NCBI RefSeq assembly: GCF_018873765.1
Contig: NC_057925.1
Span: forward strand, 8,877,568 to 8,941,567
Length of the DNA stretch: 64,000 nucleotides
Direction: 5' to 3'
Source: Telopea speciosissima
Taxonomy: Eukaryota; Streptophyta; Magnoliopsida; Proteales; Proteaceae
Position numbers and translations under genes: made by a program. A model generated the notes under the pieces. The model had not been told where the DNA came from. It did no database searches and saw nothing but the letters and a program-made list of their open reading frames with translations. Of the stretch, positions 50,926-62,259 are shown in pieces (positions within the stretch are counted from its first letter, which is position 1; each line of letters begins with the position of its first letter).

Positions 50926-52800
50926 AACAAGATGATAATCCTTAGTTCAAGATTCTCCCCCTTCCCTTTTAGACTAAATATGTGGAGGATCATTACATAT
51001 ACTCAAGGTTTAAAAAAATGATGAATTGGATCGGTAAATCAGCCGATTCAGAAATGAATTGCCTGTGACTGATTCAAGTTCAGCTGATTCAACACAACCG
51101 ATTCATGCCAAGAAACCCTAGAATTGCGGAGTTTTTAGATCTGAGGGCCAATTATTCTAGGGTTCTTGGGACCGATTCGATCCCTGATCTCATTTGATAC
51201 GCTGGATGTACTAGATCGTGCATGCACTAAGACCAGTTTAATGTGAAAAGATTTTCAAAATAGAAAACAAACTAACATAATTGAAAAATTAACGATTGGC
51301 ACTGTGATTTGTGTATAAAACCTTCACAAGGTGCTTATAAAATATAAATCCATTAGAAAGTAAACAAATACAAAATAAATTTTATATTTGATGTAAAATT
51401 ATGCATGAAATTTAAAAAAAAAGCTCGCAATCAGGAAAAAAAAATAGCGAAAATAAGCAAAATTTATTGGAAAACCCTAGAGAGGCATACAAACAAACAA
51501 TTAGACAAGTCTATCTATAATGGGTTGAAAGGTTAGAGGCCTTATCTTGCATTCCTGCAAACTTGATCCAGATCCATGATTTGAGTAGCAGAAAGAGAAC
51601 TATCTTCGTTTGTAACCTACAACAAACTATTTTTCAACGAGAAAAGAATCTCTCTTTGAATTGAACTCAACGAAGGTTGCATGTGATTCTCTATTGTAGA
51701 ATGGAACCTTTCAATGGATGCTATGAAATCGAAAAAGTTTGCGGCTGGTAAGTAGGGTTTTGGTGAAGGAAGAGAAATTATCGAAATTTATAAGGGAAAG
51801 AAGTTTCTAGAATCAATAAATGTATCACATACATTTACCAAAACACCCTAGTAGTAGTGTAGTACACTACCACTTGACACCCTAACCATTTACTCGAATA
51901 GCCATTGGTATTAATGGCCACCAAGACTAGCCAAATTTACCAACCCAAATCTAGACTCTGCTAATTTGATCATTTTTGTAAGAGAAGTTGGAGTCTTTAT
52001 TTTTTTTTTTCTTATAGAGAGAAAGATTTAAGTAAATATTATTTATAAAATAATACCAAATTATTATTTTTTTGGTAACTAAAATAATACCAAATAGATA
52101 CATCTTCAAAGTAATGTGAGCACCCAAAAAAAACCAAATGAAAGTAATGCACTTAATTAATAAAAAGTTATCAGGAAAACTCTATTCCACTTTGGGGAAA
52201 AGATTGCTTGTTATAAAGTCATTGTTCATAAATTTAAATTTATAAGGGTGTGAATTTTTTCTTATATCAATTTTCATACACACAAAAACAATAAATATTT
52301 AATATTCTTGCCTTTCTAATTCATACGGCTTTAACACCTTAAATGCTGACAACTATATAGTCGATACATTAAAAAGGTCTTAACATTGTAATCTTGTATG
52401 AGTCCCTATTTGAACTTGGAAGGGTTTCAGGGTTTCAAGAGGGATTGACTGGGGTTGGTCCTAAACTTTGGCATTCTTTTGCACAAAATTGTCACTAAAA
52501 AGTTACTGATTTAAATTAAAATAGAGATTAAATATTGGTTATAATCTTATGAATCACCTTCATGGGACCTTATTTAAATTTTATTTTTCTCGTTAATTCT
52601 TTCTCTTGGCTTTCTTAGTGAGAACGAATATTATCTAGATGCCTTGAGAGGATTAAAGAACAATTTCACCATAAACTTCACCTTATTGAGTCTTTTAACT
52701 CCCATTGAATTACCATTATACCCTTTCAAAAAACTATTCATGTAGGGTAACTTTTCTGAGGTTCTATTGCATTCTCTTCATCCCCTGTTTCCTTCTACAA
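50926..52800. repeat. Linker repeat L3 (segmental duplication, copy 3)
   Basis: Closely matches L1 (35,346-37,125 plus 42,608-42,720) in order and sequence. The region around 52,455-52,490 (CTTTGGCATTCTTTTGCAC) is the empty equivalent of the CACTA insertion site. It runs into the 3' flank of the intact RFS gene. No coding sequence. Confidence 0.88.
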
Positions 52801-53003
52801 TTGTGGGCCACAAAGAAACCATTTCATCTTGATCATGAAAATTGGCATCTTTCATGAAATGCACATATCGGTGGTTAGCTAAGGAAACATGTTTCAAGAG
52901 GGTAACTCTCCCATGTGTTTGTGTGTTTGTGTGTGTGTGAGAGAGAGAGAGAGAGCAGCCCTGAATAAGATCAATTAAGACCACTACTAATACTGCTATT
53001 ACT

Positions 53004-53009
53004 TTTATT
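53004..53009 (-). terminator. Candidate polyadenylation signal of RFS2
   Basis: AATAAA on the minus strand, about 260 nt after the stop codon. The 3' flank from the stop to here is conserved with psi-RFS-1 (20,930-21,200). Position is plausible; other signals cannot be excluded. Confidence 0.45.
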
Positions 53010-53268
53010 ACAAAGAGCAATGCAAAGCAATTCCCTACTTATTCATCTGAAGAAAGAGCATCTTCCCCCTAGCTCACTCTTTGCATACATAGCATAGTAG
53101 TGATAAATTAGATACATCTCCACCTCTCACCATACACATCTTTTTGCCCAACAGACCCCAATGCCAACACAGATCCCCTCTTCCCAACTCCTCAACCCTG
53201 CCAGCTCCCCAACAGTGGTGAAAATTTTGTTTAATTTCATCTTCTTCTAGTCACCAAATCTAATATAC

Positions 53269-56200
53269 TTAAACTTGGATTTCAACAGGCCATCTGTACA
53301 TCTCCTCCTCTGGGGCTGGGATGGTCAAAGTCAGTAGTCCAGTGTCAGGGTTGTATTTGAATTCGGTTTCCTTGTTACCCACAGTGCACTTCAGTGGGCG
53401 CTGAGATGAGTAGGCACCAAACCGGCCACATCCCCTGACTTTGAGGACTATGGTTGCAATTGGCGATCTGTTCTCGCTTAGCAAACTTGGATGCTCGGAT
53501 GCAACTTCTCCATCAAACAATTCTGCTTTCTTGTCAGTAGCCTTCTCAACTTCGTATTGCTCCACAGATCCACTGGAGTTGAACATGTCGAGCAGTCCTA
53601 TAGGTGCAAAGGAGATGTTGGATGTCATTTCCTGCATCACAAAAGAGCATGGAATGGGTTAAGAAGGAAATTAGCTTTAAGCTAGCGCAGGCATATATAT
53701 GCAATTGGCTTCAAGAACTAAGAATCATTACGGGCTCACCTTGAGAGGACAGAAGTGGTAGAGTTCATACTCCAGGACCTTTAGGGTCACCGGCAGTGAA
53801 GCACCTTTTGGTAGCCGAATCACCTCCCCTGCAATGGAAAAAATGTATATCATTATTACCACAAGATAGTCTCCCTATTACAATGAAAACTTGTGGTATG
53901 CCACATATTTGGAACTACACATCCAGAAGGCTTTACTCACCTGATTTATGGGCATAGACAATGGTTTCACCATTCCAATCAGCTCCAGCAATTTGAGCCA
54001 TTACTTCAACATCAGTGGCACGGACAGAGCCAGAGAGTGTGCCAGGGGATGCATCGTGAATGCGTGTCTTCTTGGTAATCTTGCACCATCCAGCACCTTG
54101 GCAGTTGAACACACCCACCACGCCAGAGCATTTGTTTGTGTTCCATATTTTCAGCAAGCTGCACATCACATTTTCAACTCTTTTTGTTTTAGCACATAGT
54201 TCTGTAGTTGCAAGTCTCGAAGGAGTTACTATGATTGCTTGATTAGTCATTTCCTTAATAAGAAGGCAGAAGATGGGAGTGGAGCAACAGACCTGGTTCC
54301 ATCTCTAGCAGTGTCCACAAAAAGACAATCACGTGTCGGCCGGCCAGGGAGCTGGGCACGCAGTACAGACCCGTCAGGGAGGACCAGCTTCTTCAAGAGC
54401 TCGAAGTTGTGGTTGCCTGGCTTGTCACTGGGTAGGGCAAAATAAACAAAATCCTCCAATAAGACCCAATAGACTAACAGCTATAAACTCCAAAGGGCTA
54501 GTAGACTACAAGCCCAAGAATACTTTGAAACCAGCATTGCAATTACCAAATCAAAATCCAACAAAAATGCTTAATAGAAGGCAATTTGTACCTGACATAG
54601 ATAGCACAACCACCAATTGCTCGAGCAGCAGCATGATACTCTGCAGCTGGGTGTAGACTCTGCATGGTAGTTAATTCGTTAAGTTAGTGCTCATATATCT
54701 TTGAATGTTTAAACTACCAAGCATGTAGTGCACATGTATCTTATAGAATCAAATAATCAATAACAAAGATATTGGATGCTTGATGATTACTTACATGGAA
54801 CATATCCCAGTCGGGTTGCATGAATTCTCCAAGGAAAAGAGTGTTGTATGCCACCGAGGATATGTGGATGGTGTGAGATGCTGGGTCCCGAGGGTAGAAG
54901 TCATCAGAAGCTCTCACCACAGCCGTCTGCTTGGCACTGTACATCCCATCAGTGTTATGGCACATGCAAGCAATGCAGCCATTGTCAGGGAAGTTGCGAG
55001 CAATGGAGGCTTCTAGGGCCTGGTGATAGGCACGGGTGAGTGCAACACGGCCACCATGGCCTTCCCCAAGGGTCTCAATGATGTTCTGGACATCGACCTT
55101 AACTCCATCAACCCCACAAGAGGCAAGGTAGGCATGAAGCTCGTTATAGAAGTTGAACACCTTCTTTGGGGGCACAAGCCCAAGTCCATGCACAGCAAGG
55201 CTGTCCATGACAATGTCTGGCTGGTTGCCCATTACTCCTGGTGACTGGACTGGGTACGCCAATGCAGTGTCGTAGTGCTCCATGCCTGTAGCAGCCGGTT
55301 TCACCCCACCCCAATAACCAGCAAGTGCATGCCATACATACACAAATCTGCATGAAATCAGAAATAAATGAGAAAATTCAGTTCGATGAATTGGTTTAGT
55401 TAAAAATCTATTTGCCTACTAAAATTGGCGAGGCAAAATGAATGCTTCCTAGAGTGAACTTAATCTCAAAAAAAAAGGATGGTTAGGGGATTGTATGTAC
55501 TCATATGTAATGGCATATCCCACTCGAGTCAATGGGAGCATGGGAGGGGGTGCCTCACAATTCGTATACAAAGGATCCAAATGGTCAAACAGTAAAAAAA
55601 AGTGTCAAGAAGAGAAAGAGAGTGAGAACAATGTATCTTTTCGTCTAATGCTATACATAGGAGAGTATAGCATTAGACGAAGAAATTTAAGATTACAAGA
55701 AGATGCATAGGATTACAGTGTTAAGAAGAGAAAGGAGTGAGAACGATACATAGAAGAGTATAGCAAATTTGAGGCTAAAATTTACAAGCAGTCAAGTTAG
55801 GTAATTCTCTAAATATTCAACAGTCAAATTTGCCACATCATTCATCCATGCTATAAAATCAAACCATTGTTACAAATCCAATTGTAACCAAAGTGGTTAC
55901 AATTAGATTTTTCCTTTATTTAATTACGAGGTGAAGCTCACATAGTTCCATGCAATGAACAAGCATGCTAGACACATGATGACGTATTAACTACCAGGGG
56001 GCATAACCTCTATTCCATAACCAAGAAGAAGAAACAATAGAGGATGGACCACTTACTTCACGTTGTGGTTTTGCTTTGCTTCATCTACGACGATCATCAG
56101 ACCTGGCACTTGGTCATTGTTCTGGCCATTCTTTTGGAACTTTTCATTTTCTTTAATTCCCGTGAGTCTGCTAGCGAATCTGCAAACGTCAATTCAATTG

Positions 56201-58899
56201 AAAAACAAATCAGACAATAATCCGGACTGTCGGGCAAAAATAACAAGAGATGTATGTGCATATGGACCAACATTTCAAAACATGTAATCAGGACTACTCG
56301 ATAGGAATCGGTCAGAATCGGTTAGATAGTGATCAGAACCTGTGGATATCAGCTGGATCGATCACAGCCAATTCCAATTCAACTGATCCAGTTCCGATTT
56401 TTTAAGTCGTGATAGGGACTTAGAGAGGAGCAGTTCCAGCGGTTCATCGACCACTCTTTCCCAGTCCATCGTTCATATATGGATGAGAAGGGCTCAAGAG
56501 CGGGGTGTAAAATCCATCATCAAGATCCCAATCGATTACGATCTGGATCGTATCGAGATAGGCTTGGATCGGTCTGGGTTGGCCATGGAATCGATATATT
56601 CCATGCATTTAGGGTTTCTGGTATAGAATCGACCTTAGTCAGATCAAGGAAATTGAGATCGGCCTTGGTCGATTCAGAACCGGATCAGTTGGAATCAGCC
56701 ATCCGATCCGATTTTATTTTTAAACCCCGCACAGAAGAGGCCCCAAACCCAGATCTTTCTAAGAGGATCCCATTTTAACAGTGAACCTAGAGTTCAAAAA
56801 TCAATAGTCAAAACCAAGATTATTAAAATTGGAATAGGATCGGTCCATATTGATTCTGGCCACTTAGTCCCAAACAGGGTTTTAGTAATCGGTACGGATC
56901 CGGATCAGCCTGGACCAGTCATGTTTTTTTGTTACATTTTTACCCATCCATACTGATCCACTGACACAGAATCGGTCAGGAATCAATATCACCCATTCCA
57001 ATACTGATACGAATCTGCCCGATCCAATTCCAATATTTGAAAGCGTCAGAACTCAGAACCCCTCAAGGGCACTGAGAACTCAAAGAACACTTTATGTGAA
57101 TCAAAGGGGTCACTATAAAAGCCCTTTTCTTCTTTCCCTCCCATTGAGCATACTGGGAGTTTATTGGTTCTGTTGGATGGATGCTCTGCTTTTACGCTCA
57201 TGATCCCTCCTGGATTTTTCTAGTTCTTATACATTACAAGGATGATGAAGTAATTTAAATATCTTACTGTGCTCCTTCTTGGACGACGCAGTTGGAATCT
57301 TTTGCCTCGTTGCCTATCTGTTGCCAACCATCATCGATGATCACGAAACGTGGTGGGGTTCCACCCTTAGATAGGCTGCAAAGGAAAAGCTTAGTTTGCT
57401 GAGTAACATCTCCTGTGACCATGTCTTTCTTCTTAAAAAATAAAGAAATTTAATTAACCTTTTAAGGCCTTCGTCGACGCCCTCAGCTGTAACGTCGGTA
57501 TAGAAAGCGTCCCACGTACACCAGCCAAACCAGTCAAGGAAAGAAGGCAACTGCATCCACCAAAAGCCGGAAAAGGAGGTCACATGACTCATTCTAAATG
57601 AAATGAATGAATGAATGAAGGTTCCCCCACATTGCATTGCTTACAAGAAAGAAACTAAAACAGAGAACCACGCTTTACTTACTTTTTTCTTCTCCCTGTG
57701 AAGGAAAGTTTGCATATGTTTTTCGACGGCCCTGTTTTCACAAGAAAACAAGCGAAAAAGTGAGTGTCATCATCACTAACGCAAAGTCTCGTTCCATAAT
57801 ATCTGCGCAGTTGGTGGGTAGTATCAGTGGGGAATGGGGAGCCCACTTCGGATGTATGTAGAAAGCATATTTCAGGATCTTTCAAAGGAGATAACGAGAG
57901 AGAGAGAGAGAGATACAGAGGACTTGACCATTTCCTCTGTTTCTGGAGAGAGAGAGAGAGAGACTTACTTTACAGCCTGGTTGATGACATCGAAAGGATT
58001 GGTTCCAGCATGCATGTAGACCATGTGAAGCCCTTGATTTGTCTCAACAGCATTGTCTCCTGCAAATTCAATCACAGCACAAACAAAAAAAACACAGTCG
58101 TTTCGGTTTCTTCTGAACTCCAGCCTTTATTTTGTGCTCCAATCCAAATCCTATGAACTCCATAAATTGACTTTGAATGATTGATTTCTCCGACTTGAGA
58201 TTTGTGTTGGCATTAACGAGTAACGACAGACCACTCCAATGCCTCCAAACCCGAAGGCTATGTTAGCTTCGACTCTTTTCGATGGACGGGATGGGATAGG
58301 TCTGTAAATTTTTCTCTGTACTGTACTGTTGTGTAATTTACTCACCACTCTCGAGGCAAATCTCTATCTCATTGTTCTCGTTGCCCTGAAGAACGGCACG
58401 GAACTGGCCTTCAAGAAGAGGGAGGAAGACGGTGTAGATGGTTGGTGTGTCTCCTTGGTTGGCTTCATCATCAACAGTGCCGTCTTTGCTCTCGATGAGC
58501 ATGAATTGGGTCTCCAATGGAACATCTTTTCCACAGGTCCCCATTCTCTGGGTCATCCACCATAGCTTGAACCGGAAACAGCACATGAATCGGAGACCCC
58601 TGTTGAAGGAGATGGCTATTTAGTATCAAACTTTGAAGGGTAGTTTTATCCATAGAAAATACAAATACTAGAATGACCAAAATGCCCGTAGAAAGTTGAT
58701 ACTGTACTTACTCTAATATACCCATGGGAAAAACATGGAGGCTTTTGCTAGCAGACGATGTTGCACCGACAAAGGCACCTCCGACGAGCCCGCCGGTCCC
58801 CGGAGTCAGCACAATGTTGTCGGGTACTCCCGTCAGTACAGTCTTCCCATGCACAACCAGGTTTCCATCGTTGATGTAGATTTTCGGTGTCACCGTCAT
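53269..58899 (-). CDS. RFS2: RFS2/SIP2-like alkaline alpha-galactosidase / raffinose synthase family (13 coding exons, 776 aa)
   Basis: GH36 enzyme of raffinose-oligosaccharide metabolism. Arabidopsis SIP2/RFS2 acts as an alkaline alpha-galactosidase on raffinose, although the family is often named galactinol-sucrose galactosyltransferase. Exons (minus strand): 58899-58712, 58599-58346, 58059-57969, 57731-57683, 57550-57459, 57375-57268, 56179-56057, 55347-54795, 54659-54592, 54427-54293, 54158-53941, 53828-53740, 53631-53269. All introns are GT-AG, and the exons join in frame to 2,331 nt with TAA. Key motifs: DDGWQQ at 239-244, KVDVQN with probable nucleophile D387, and [11 protein letters not shown] with acid/base aspartate at D450/D451. 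There is no signal peptide, consistent with cytosol. The N-terminus ([20 protein letters not shown]) and the [21 protein letters not shown] block match the RFS2 subgroup rather than stachyose synthase. Not visibly damaged. It is the only intact member of a four-copy array. Confidence 0.95.
55641..55680. repeat. Perfect 16-bp hairpin in RFS2 intron 7
   Basis: TCGTCTAATGCTATAC (55641-55656) and its exact reverse complement (55665-55680) flank an 8-nt loop, ATAGGAGA. The corresponding intron of psi-RFS-1 (near 24,070) has only one diverged arm (GTATAACATTAGA). Confidence 0.9.
56280..57050. repeat. Cluster of GATCGG-rich repeats in RFS2 intron 6
   Basis: Several blocks of GATCGGTC, CGATCCGATTTT, AATCGGTCAGGAATC and similar, many self-complementary. 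They account for most of the length of intron 6. No coding potential. Confidence 0.55.
57598..57619. repeat. (AATG)n microsatellite
   Basis: About five AATG units in RFS2 intron 4. Two (GA)n tracts lie in intron 3 (about 57,896-57,912 and 57,946-57,962). Confidence 0.9.
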
Positions 58900-59008
58900 T
58901 TTGATATATTCCTACCGAACACAATACAGTGCAAACAATACTCATCAAACATCAGATATACATCCAAAAAGAGGGATACGACCAATCCATGTTGATACCA
59001 ATCTAAAT

Positions 59009-59240
59009 TTTTTTTTTTTTTTTTTTTGGAGACAGCAGGGGGTATCCGACTTTAGGCTGACTAAATCCCCCTGGACTCGTACATGACCCCCGCGCACGAA
59101 CCAGGAGCTTCTGAGCCCTAGTGAGCCAGACGGGTGGCCCCAAAAAATTATGCAGCAGCGAAGGTTTGATCACAAGACCTCGCTTCCTGAGGCAGAGTCT
59201 CATGTCCCCTCCAAGCCAACTGCTCTAACCCCTTGGGGTT
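59009..59240 (-). mobile_element. tRNA-derived SINE with 8-bp target duplication
   Basis: ATCTAAAT is present at 59001-59008 and 59241-59248. On the minus strand the element starts AACCCCAAGGGGTTAGAGCA with a tRNA-like GTTGGCTTGGAGG. It has GGTCTTGTGATCAAACC at the B-box position and ends in a poly(A) of about 20. Longer relative of the SINEs at 24,691 and 48,009. It lies in the probable leader intron of RFS2. Confidence 0.92.
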
Positions 59241-59248
59241 ATCTAAAT

Positions 59249-60108
59249 ACCATATTGATTTCCAAGTTGACCAATACTCATCCTTATCTCACTTAACCTC
59301 TATGCCTACTTTCAATAACATGAGCGATTGGTTGCAGTGCTGGAATCCTATTTTTAGCAGGGATAAAAAGCTGGCTCAGGAACGATTCTCCCTGGCCTCT
59401 TTCTTACTTTGGTTCATTTGGAAGGCGCGTAACGATTTGATTTTCAACAATAAGCAATGGTCACCACAGCAAGTTATTTCCATGGCTGAGAAAGCTCATC
59501 AAGATTTCTCTTCGGTGGTTTGCAAACCTCCCTCAGTCTCTATTGAAGTTGAAGAGAGAAATTTTCCTTCCTCCCATTCTTGGACTTCCCCTAATGAGCC
59601 TTTCCTTAAAATTAACTGTGATGCAGCATGGGTTAAAAATTCTGGTAAAGGAGGTTTAGGGGTCATCATCAGGGATCATCGGGGATTCTTATACATGCTT
59701 TTTCTTTAGGTACCTCCTGTGATTCTAGTCTTTACGCTGAAGCGCTTGCTATTAGAACGGGTCTTCTTCAAGCCGCTAAACTCCAATTATCTCATATTGT
59801 GGTGGAGTCGGATTGCTTAAGCCTTTCATTCAACAACTGAATTCAAGAAGCTTCGACTATGAAATTGATGCTGTGGGCTTTGATATTCTTCAGCTTCAAA
59901 GCTCTTTTGTTGACTGTCTTTTTGCTTTATTCCAAGGTCGTCCTAATGTTGTAGACCTTGGCCCGGTCGCGGCCCTGTCGGTTGAGTCACCGATGGATTG
60001 GCCAGTTTCACTCTGTGGCTTCTAAATCTCTGTGAAAGAGGCCACTGCTTGTACTGACTCTGGTTTTCAATGAATCTTCTTTCAACCAAAAAAAAAAAAA
60101 AAAAAATT
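59249..60108 (+). mobile_element. LINE 3' end with RNase H domain
   Basis: Plus-strand reading frame SLASFLLWFIWKARNDLIFN (linker typical of LINEs), then RNase H: LKINCDAAWVKNSGKGGLGV, IIRDHRG, (frame change near 59,705) YAEALAIRTGLLQAA, HIVVESDCLSL. It continues to a stop near 60,025. A short 3' UTR ends in a poly(A) run at about 60,089-60,108. The RT and upstream parts are absent (5' truncation). A one-base-type frameshift in RNase H makes it inactive. Antisense to RFS2, within its leader intron. Confidence 0.9.
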
Positions 60109-60430
60109 CCAAAACTGCGCACTAAAACTATAATCAACAAATCCAGGTTTGTGTTTTTACCCCCAAAAAAAAAAAAGTCCAGGCTTGTGTAAAGGGCAGG
60201 CAGACCCATATATGCCCCTTGGGCATGACAGAGAGCATCTGAATCCAGGGGAAGGGGGATACAAAAGGCCCAAGGAAGTGTCCAATGAGGCATCCAAGGG
60301 CTGGGCTTGGCTGGGCTGGGATGAGCACACACACGAGGATGTGTGTCTGCGGGAGGCTTGACTTGCGCCCAGCAGCCCAGCCCGATCCTACACAGTGAGG
60401 AGATAATAGATGTGGAACTGAGAGTCGGTC

Positions 60431-60460
60431 AAAACCGAAACCGAAACCGAAACCGAAACT
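60431..60460 (+). repeat. (CCGAAA)n short tandem repeat
   Basis: Four to five AACCGA/CCGAAA hexamers in a row, beside AT-rich sequence. Confidence 0.85.
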
Positions 60461-61984
60461 TAAGAGTCCTTACAAAGAAATTTTTTTTTTTTAACAAAAA
60501 TAAGAATAAAGAGCATTTATAATCGATTTTAAATAATTTATGAGAAAATCAATAATAACCGGATTAAAATTTTCAAATAGATTTAATCTGAACCGATTCT
60601 TGGAATAAAAAAACAAAAACCTGTATTGAACGATCCGGATACCGTATAGTGAAATGGTACAGACAAAGAATAAAACAATAAAAAAAACTCATTACTTTAA
60701 AAAAATCAGAGGTAAACTTGTTTGTTACGACTGATCCATATCAATATTATATCGGTATTGTATCATATCGGTTTTACAAGGAACCCATACCCGACCCGAT
60801 ACCGTTCCCTAAACAATTATGGCCGGAAATATGAGTGCAATAAATACCTAAGAATCGAAAGTGAAACCGTACACGCATATCACAAAAGTAGGGCTACAGG
60901 ACAGTTGTATGATTGTAGCAGAAGAAGTTGCAATTGGCTTTGAAGTTTGAACCTTAAAGATTCAATATTTGCACGTTCCTAGAGATACCAACATGGCAAC
61001 ATAAGAGAAGAAAACCAATCGTATTACTCTTTTTATTTTCTGATCCTACCTGCCTCGTTGGTCCCAGCACTTATTTTTACCAGACGGTTCCCATAGACAG
61101 TATAAACGCCGTTAGTTTTATGGAGAAGATGAGGAGAAGAAAGGCACAAAGAAGGTAACCCTGTACCCCGGCAGTAGGTAGCAGGGCCTCCTTATGGAAT
61201 CACTCTCCTCCTTCACGGGAACGATGAAAAAACGCAGAACATGATCAGATTTAACGAAAGTAATGAAAAAAATTAAATTTCTGAGGCCGCTAGAGAAAGA
61301 GAGAGAAAGAGATCTGATGACACGAACAATGAAAATGATAAAGAAAGTTGAAAAAAGGGAAAAGCCGCAAAATGGACGGATTCATGAAAAGGAACCCTAC
61401 GATCAACTGTGGCGACAAGAATATGACCGCAAAAAGGGATAAAAAGCCATACTTCACCAATTTTCCAGTTTTTCTCTGAGCAAAAACCAAGCCGATAAGA
61501 TTCCAAAACCATCGAGGAGATTTCGAGACCAACTGAAATCTCCGGATTTACTCGACAACAGAACTCTACGATAGAGCTCATGTTCAACATTTCTCATTCA
61601 AATCACTCAATTTGATGCTTCAAACATCTCCAAACACTGAGAAAATCAGGAGACCAAATGATACAGTAATCTCAAGCTGTTATAATGACAGAAAGAGTAC
61701 TAATTGTCACCAAACAAACTAATTAACTCCAAATTAAAACAGAAAACCTTCCAAATCGAGCATCAAAACACAGGAATCACACCAAACCGCCTTTTGATTT
61801 CTTCCTGTAAACACCTCAGAGATCAACAAAGCAAACATTTCGAACCTCTAACTTCCAGTACACCACAACCAAATAACGCATACACTCAAGAATTCCTCCA
61901 AGAACAACTCAAAAAACGAGGCTAAAACAAAAGAATGCATAACCATGTACATACAAATCTTCCTAAAACCTCAATAAAACTCAC
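60461..61984. other. Probable RFS2 leader intron, no gene recognised
   Basis: Contains a GATC/TATCGG repeat (about 60,600-60,830). Nearer the leader exon, T-rich minus-strand sequence (61,270-61,590) shows an open stretch of about 105 codons without similarity to any family I know. Likely intronic. Confidence 0.5.
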
Positions 61985-62225
61985 CTGAAAATCCTCAGCC
62001 GGCGAAGCGAGACTTGTCTTTGAACTCCGGTAACGGAGCGAAGAGAAATCGAGATCGATAGAAAGATTTAGGGAAGCAACAAATTAGAAAGAAAGACAAA
62101 AAGATAATCAAAACCCTAAATCTCACTCAATTAGAAGTGCATTCCAGAGGAAATGTCTCTTCTTCAAAGAGCGTTCAAGAACACGCAAAACAGAGTTTCA
62201 GTAATAACAGACCATACGAGTGCAC
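61985..62225 (-). other. Probable untranslated leader exon of RFS2
   Basis: On the minus strand, a pyrimidine-rich leader-like sequence (TTTGTCTTTCTTTCTAATTT, CGATTTCTCTTCGCTCCG) ends in a good donor, GATTTTCAG|GTGAGTTTTATT. It starts about 30 nt after a TATA box. The best acceptor is TTCGGTAG|GAATATATCAAA just before the RFS2 ATG at 58,899. The leader intron would then be about 3 kb. This is inference: it could instead belong to a separate unrecognised transcript. A leader intron is common in plant metabolic genes. Confidence 0.6.
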
Positions 62226-62251
62226 TAAACAAAAAGAGGGATTAAACCATC

Positions 62252-62259
62252 TTATATAC
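62252..62259 (-). promoter_or_regulatory. Candidate TATA box for RFS2
   Basis: GTATATAAG on the minus strand, about 30 nt upstream of the leader exon start. It is the only strong TATA match next to a leader-like segment in this region. Confidence 0.55.

Noticed and set aside
55641-55680. MicroRNA precursor
   Set aside because: Stem of only 16 bp with an 8-nt loop is too short for a plant miRNA hairpin; kept as a structural curiosity only.
56063-56287. Plus-strand [20 protein letters not shown]...
   Set aside because: Antisense shadow of RFS2 exon 7.
61273-61590. Minus-strand open frame of 105 aa upstream of RFS2
   Set aside because: No recognisable domain, T-rich composition and position inside the probable leader intron; not enough to call a gene.
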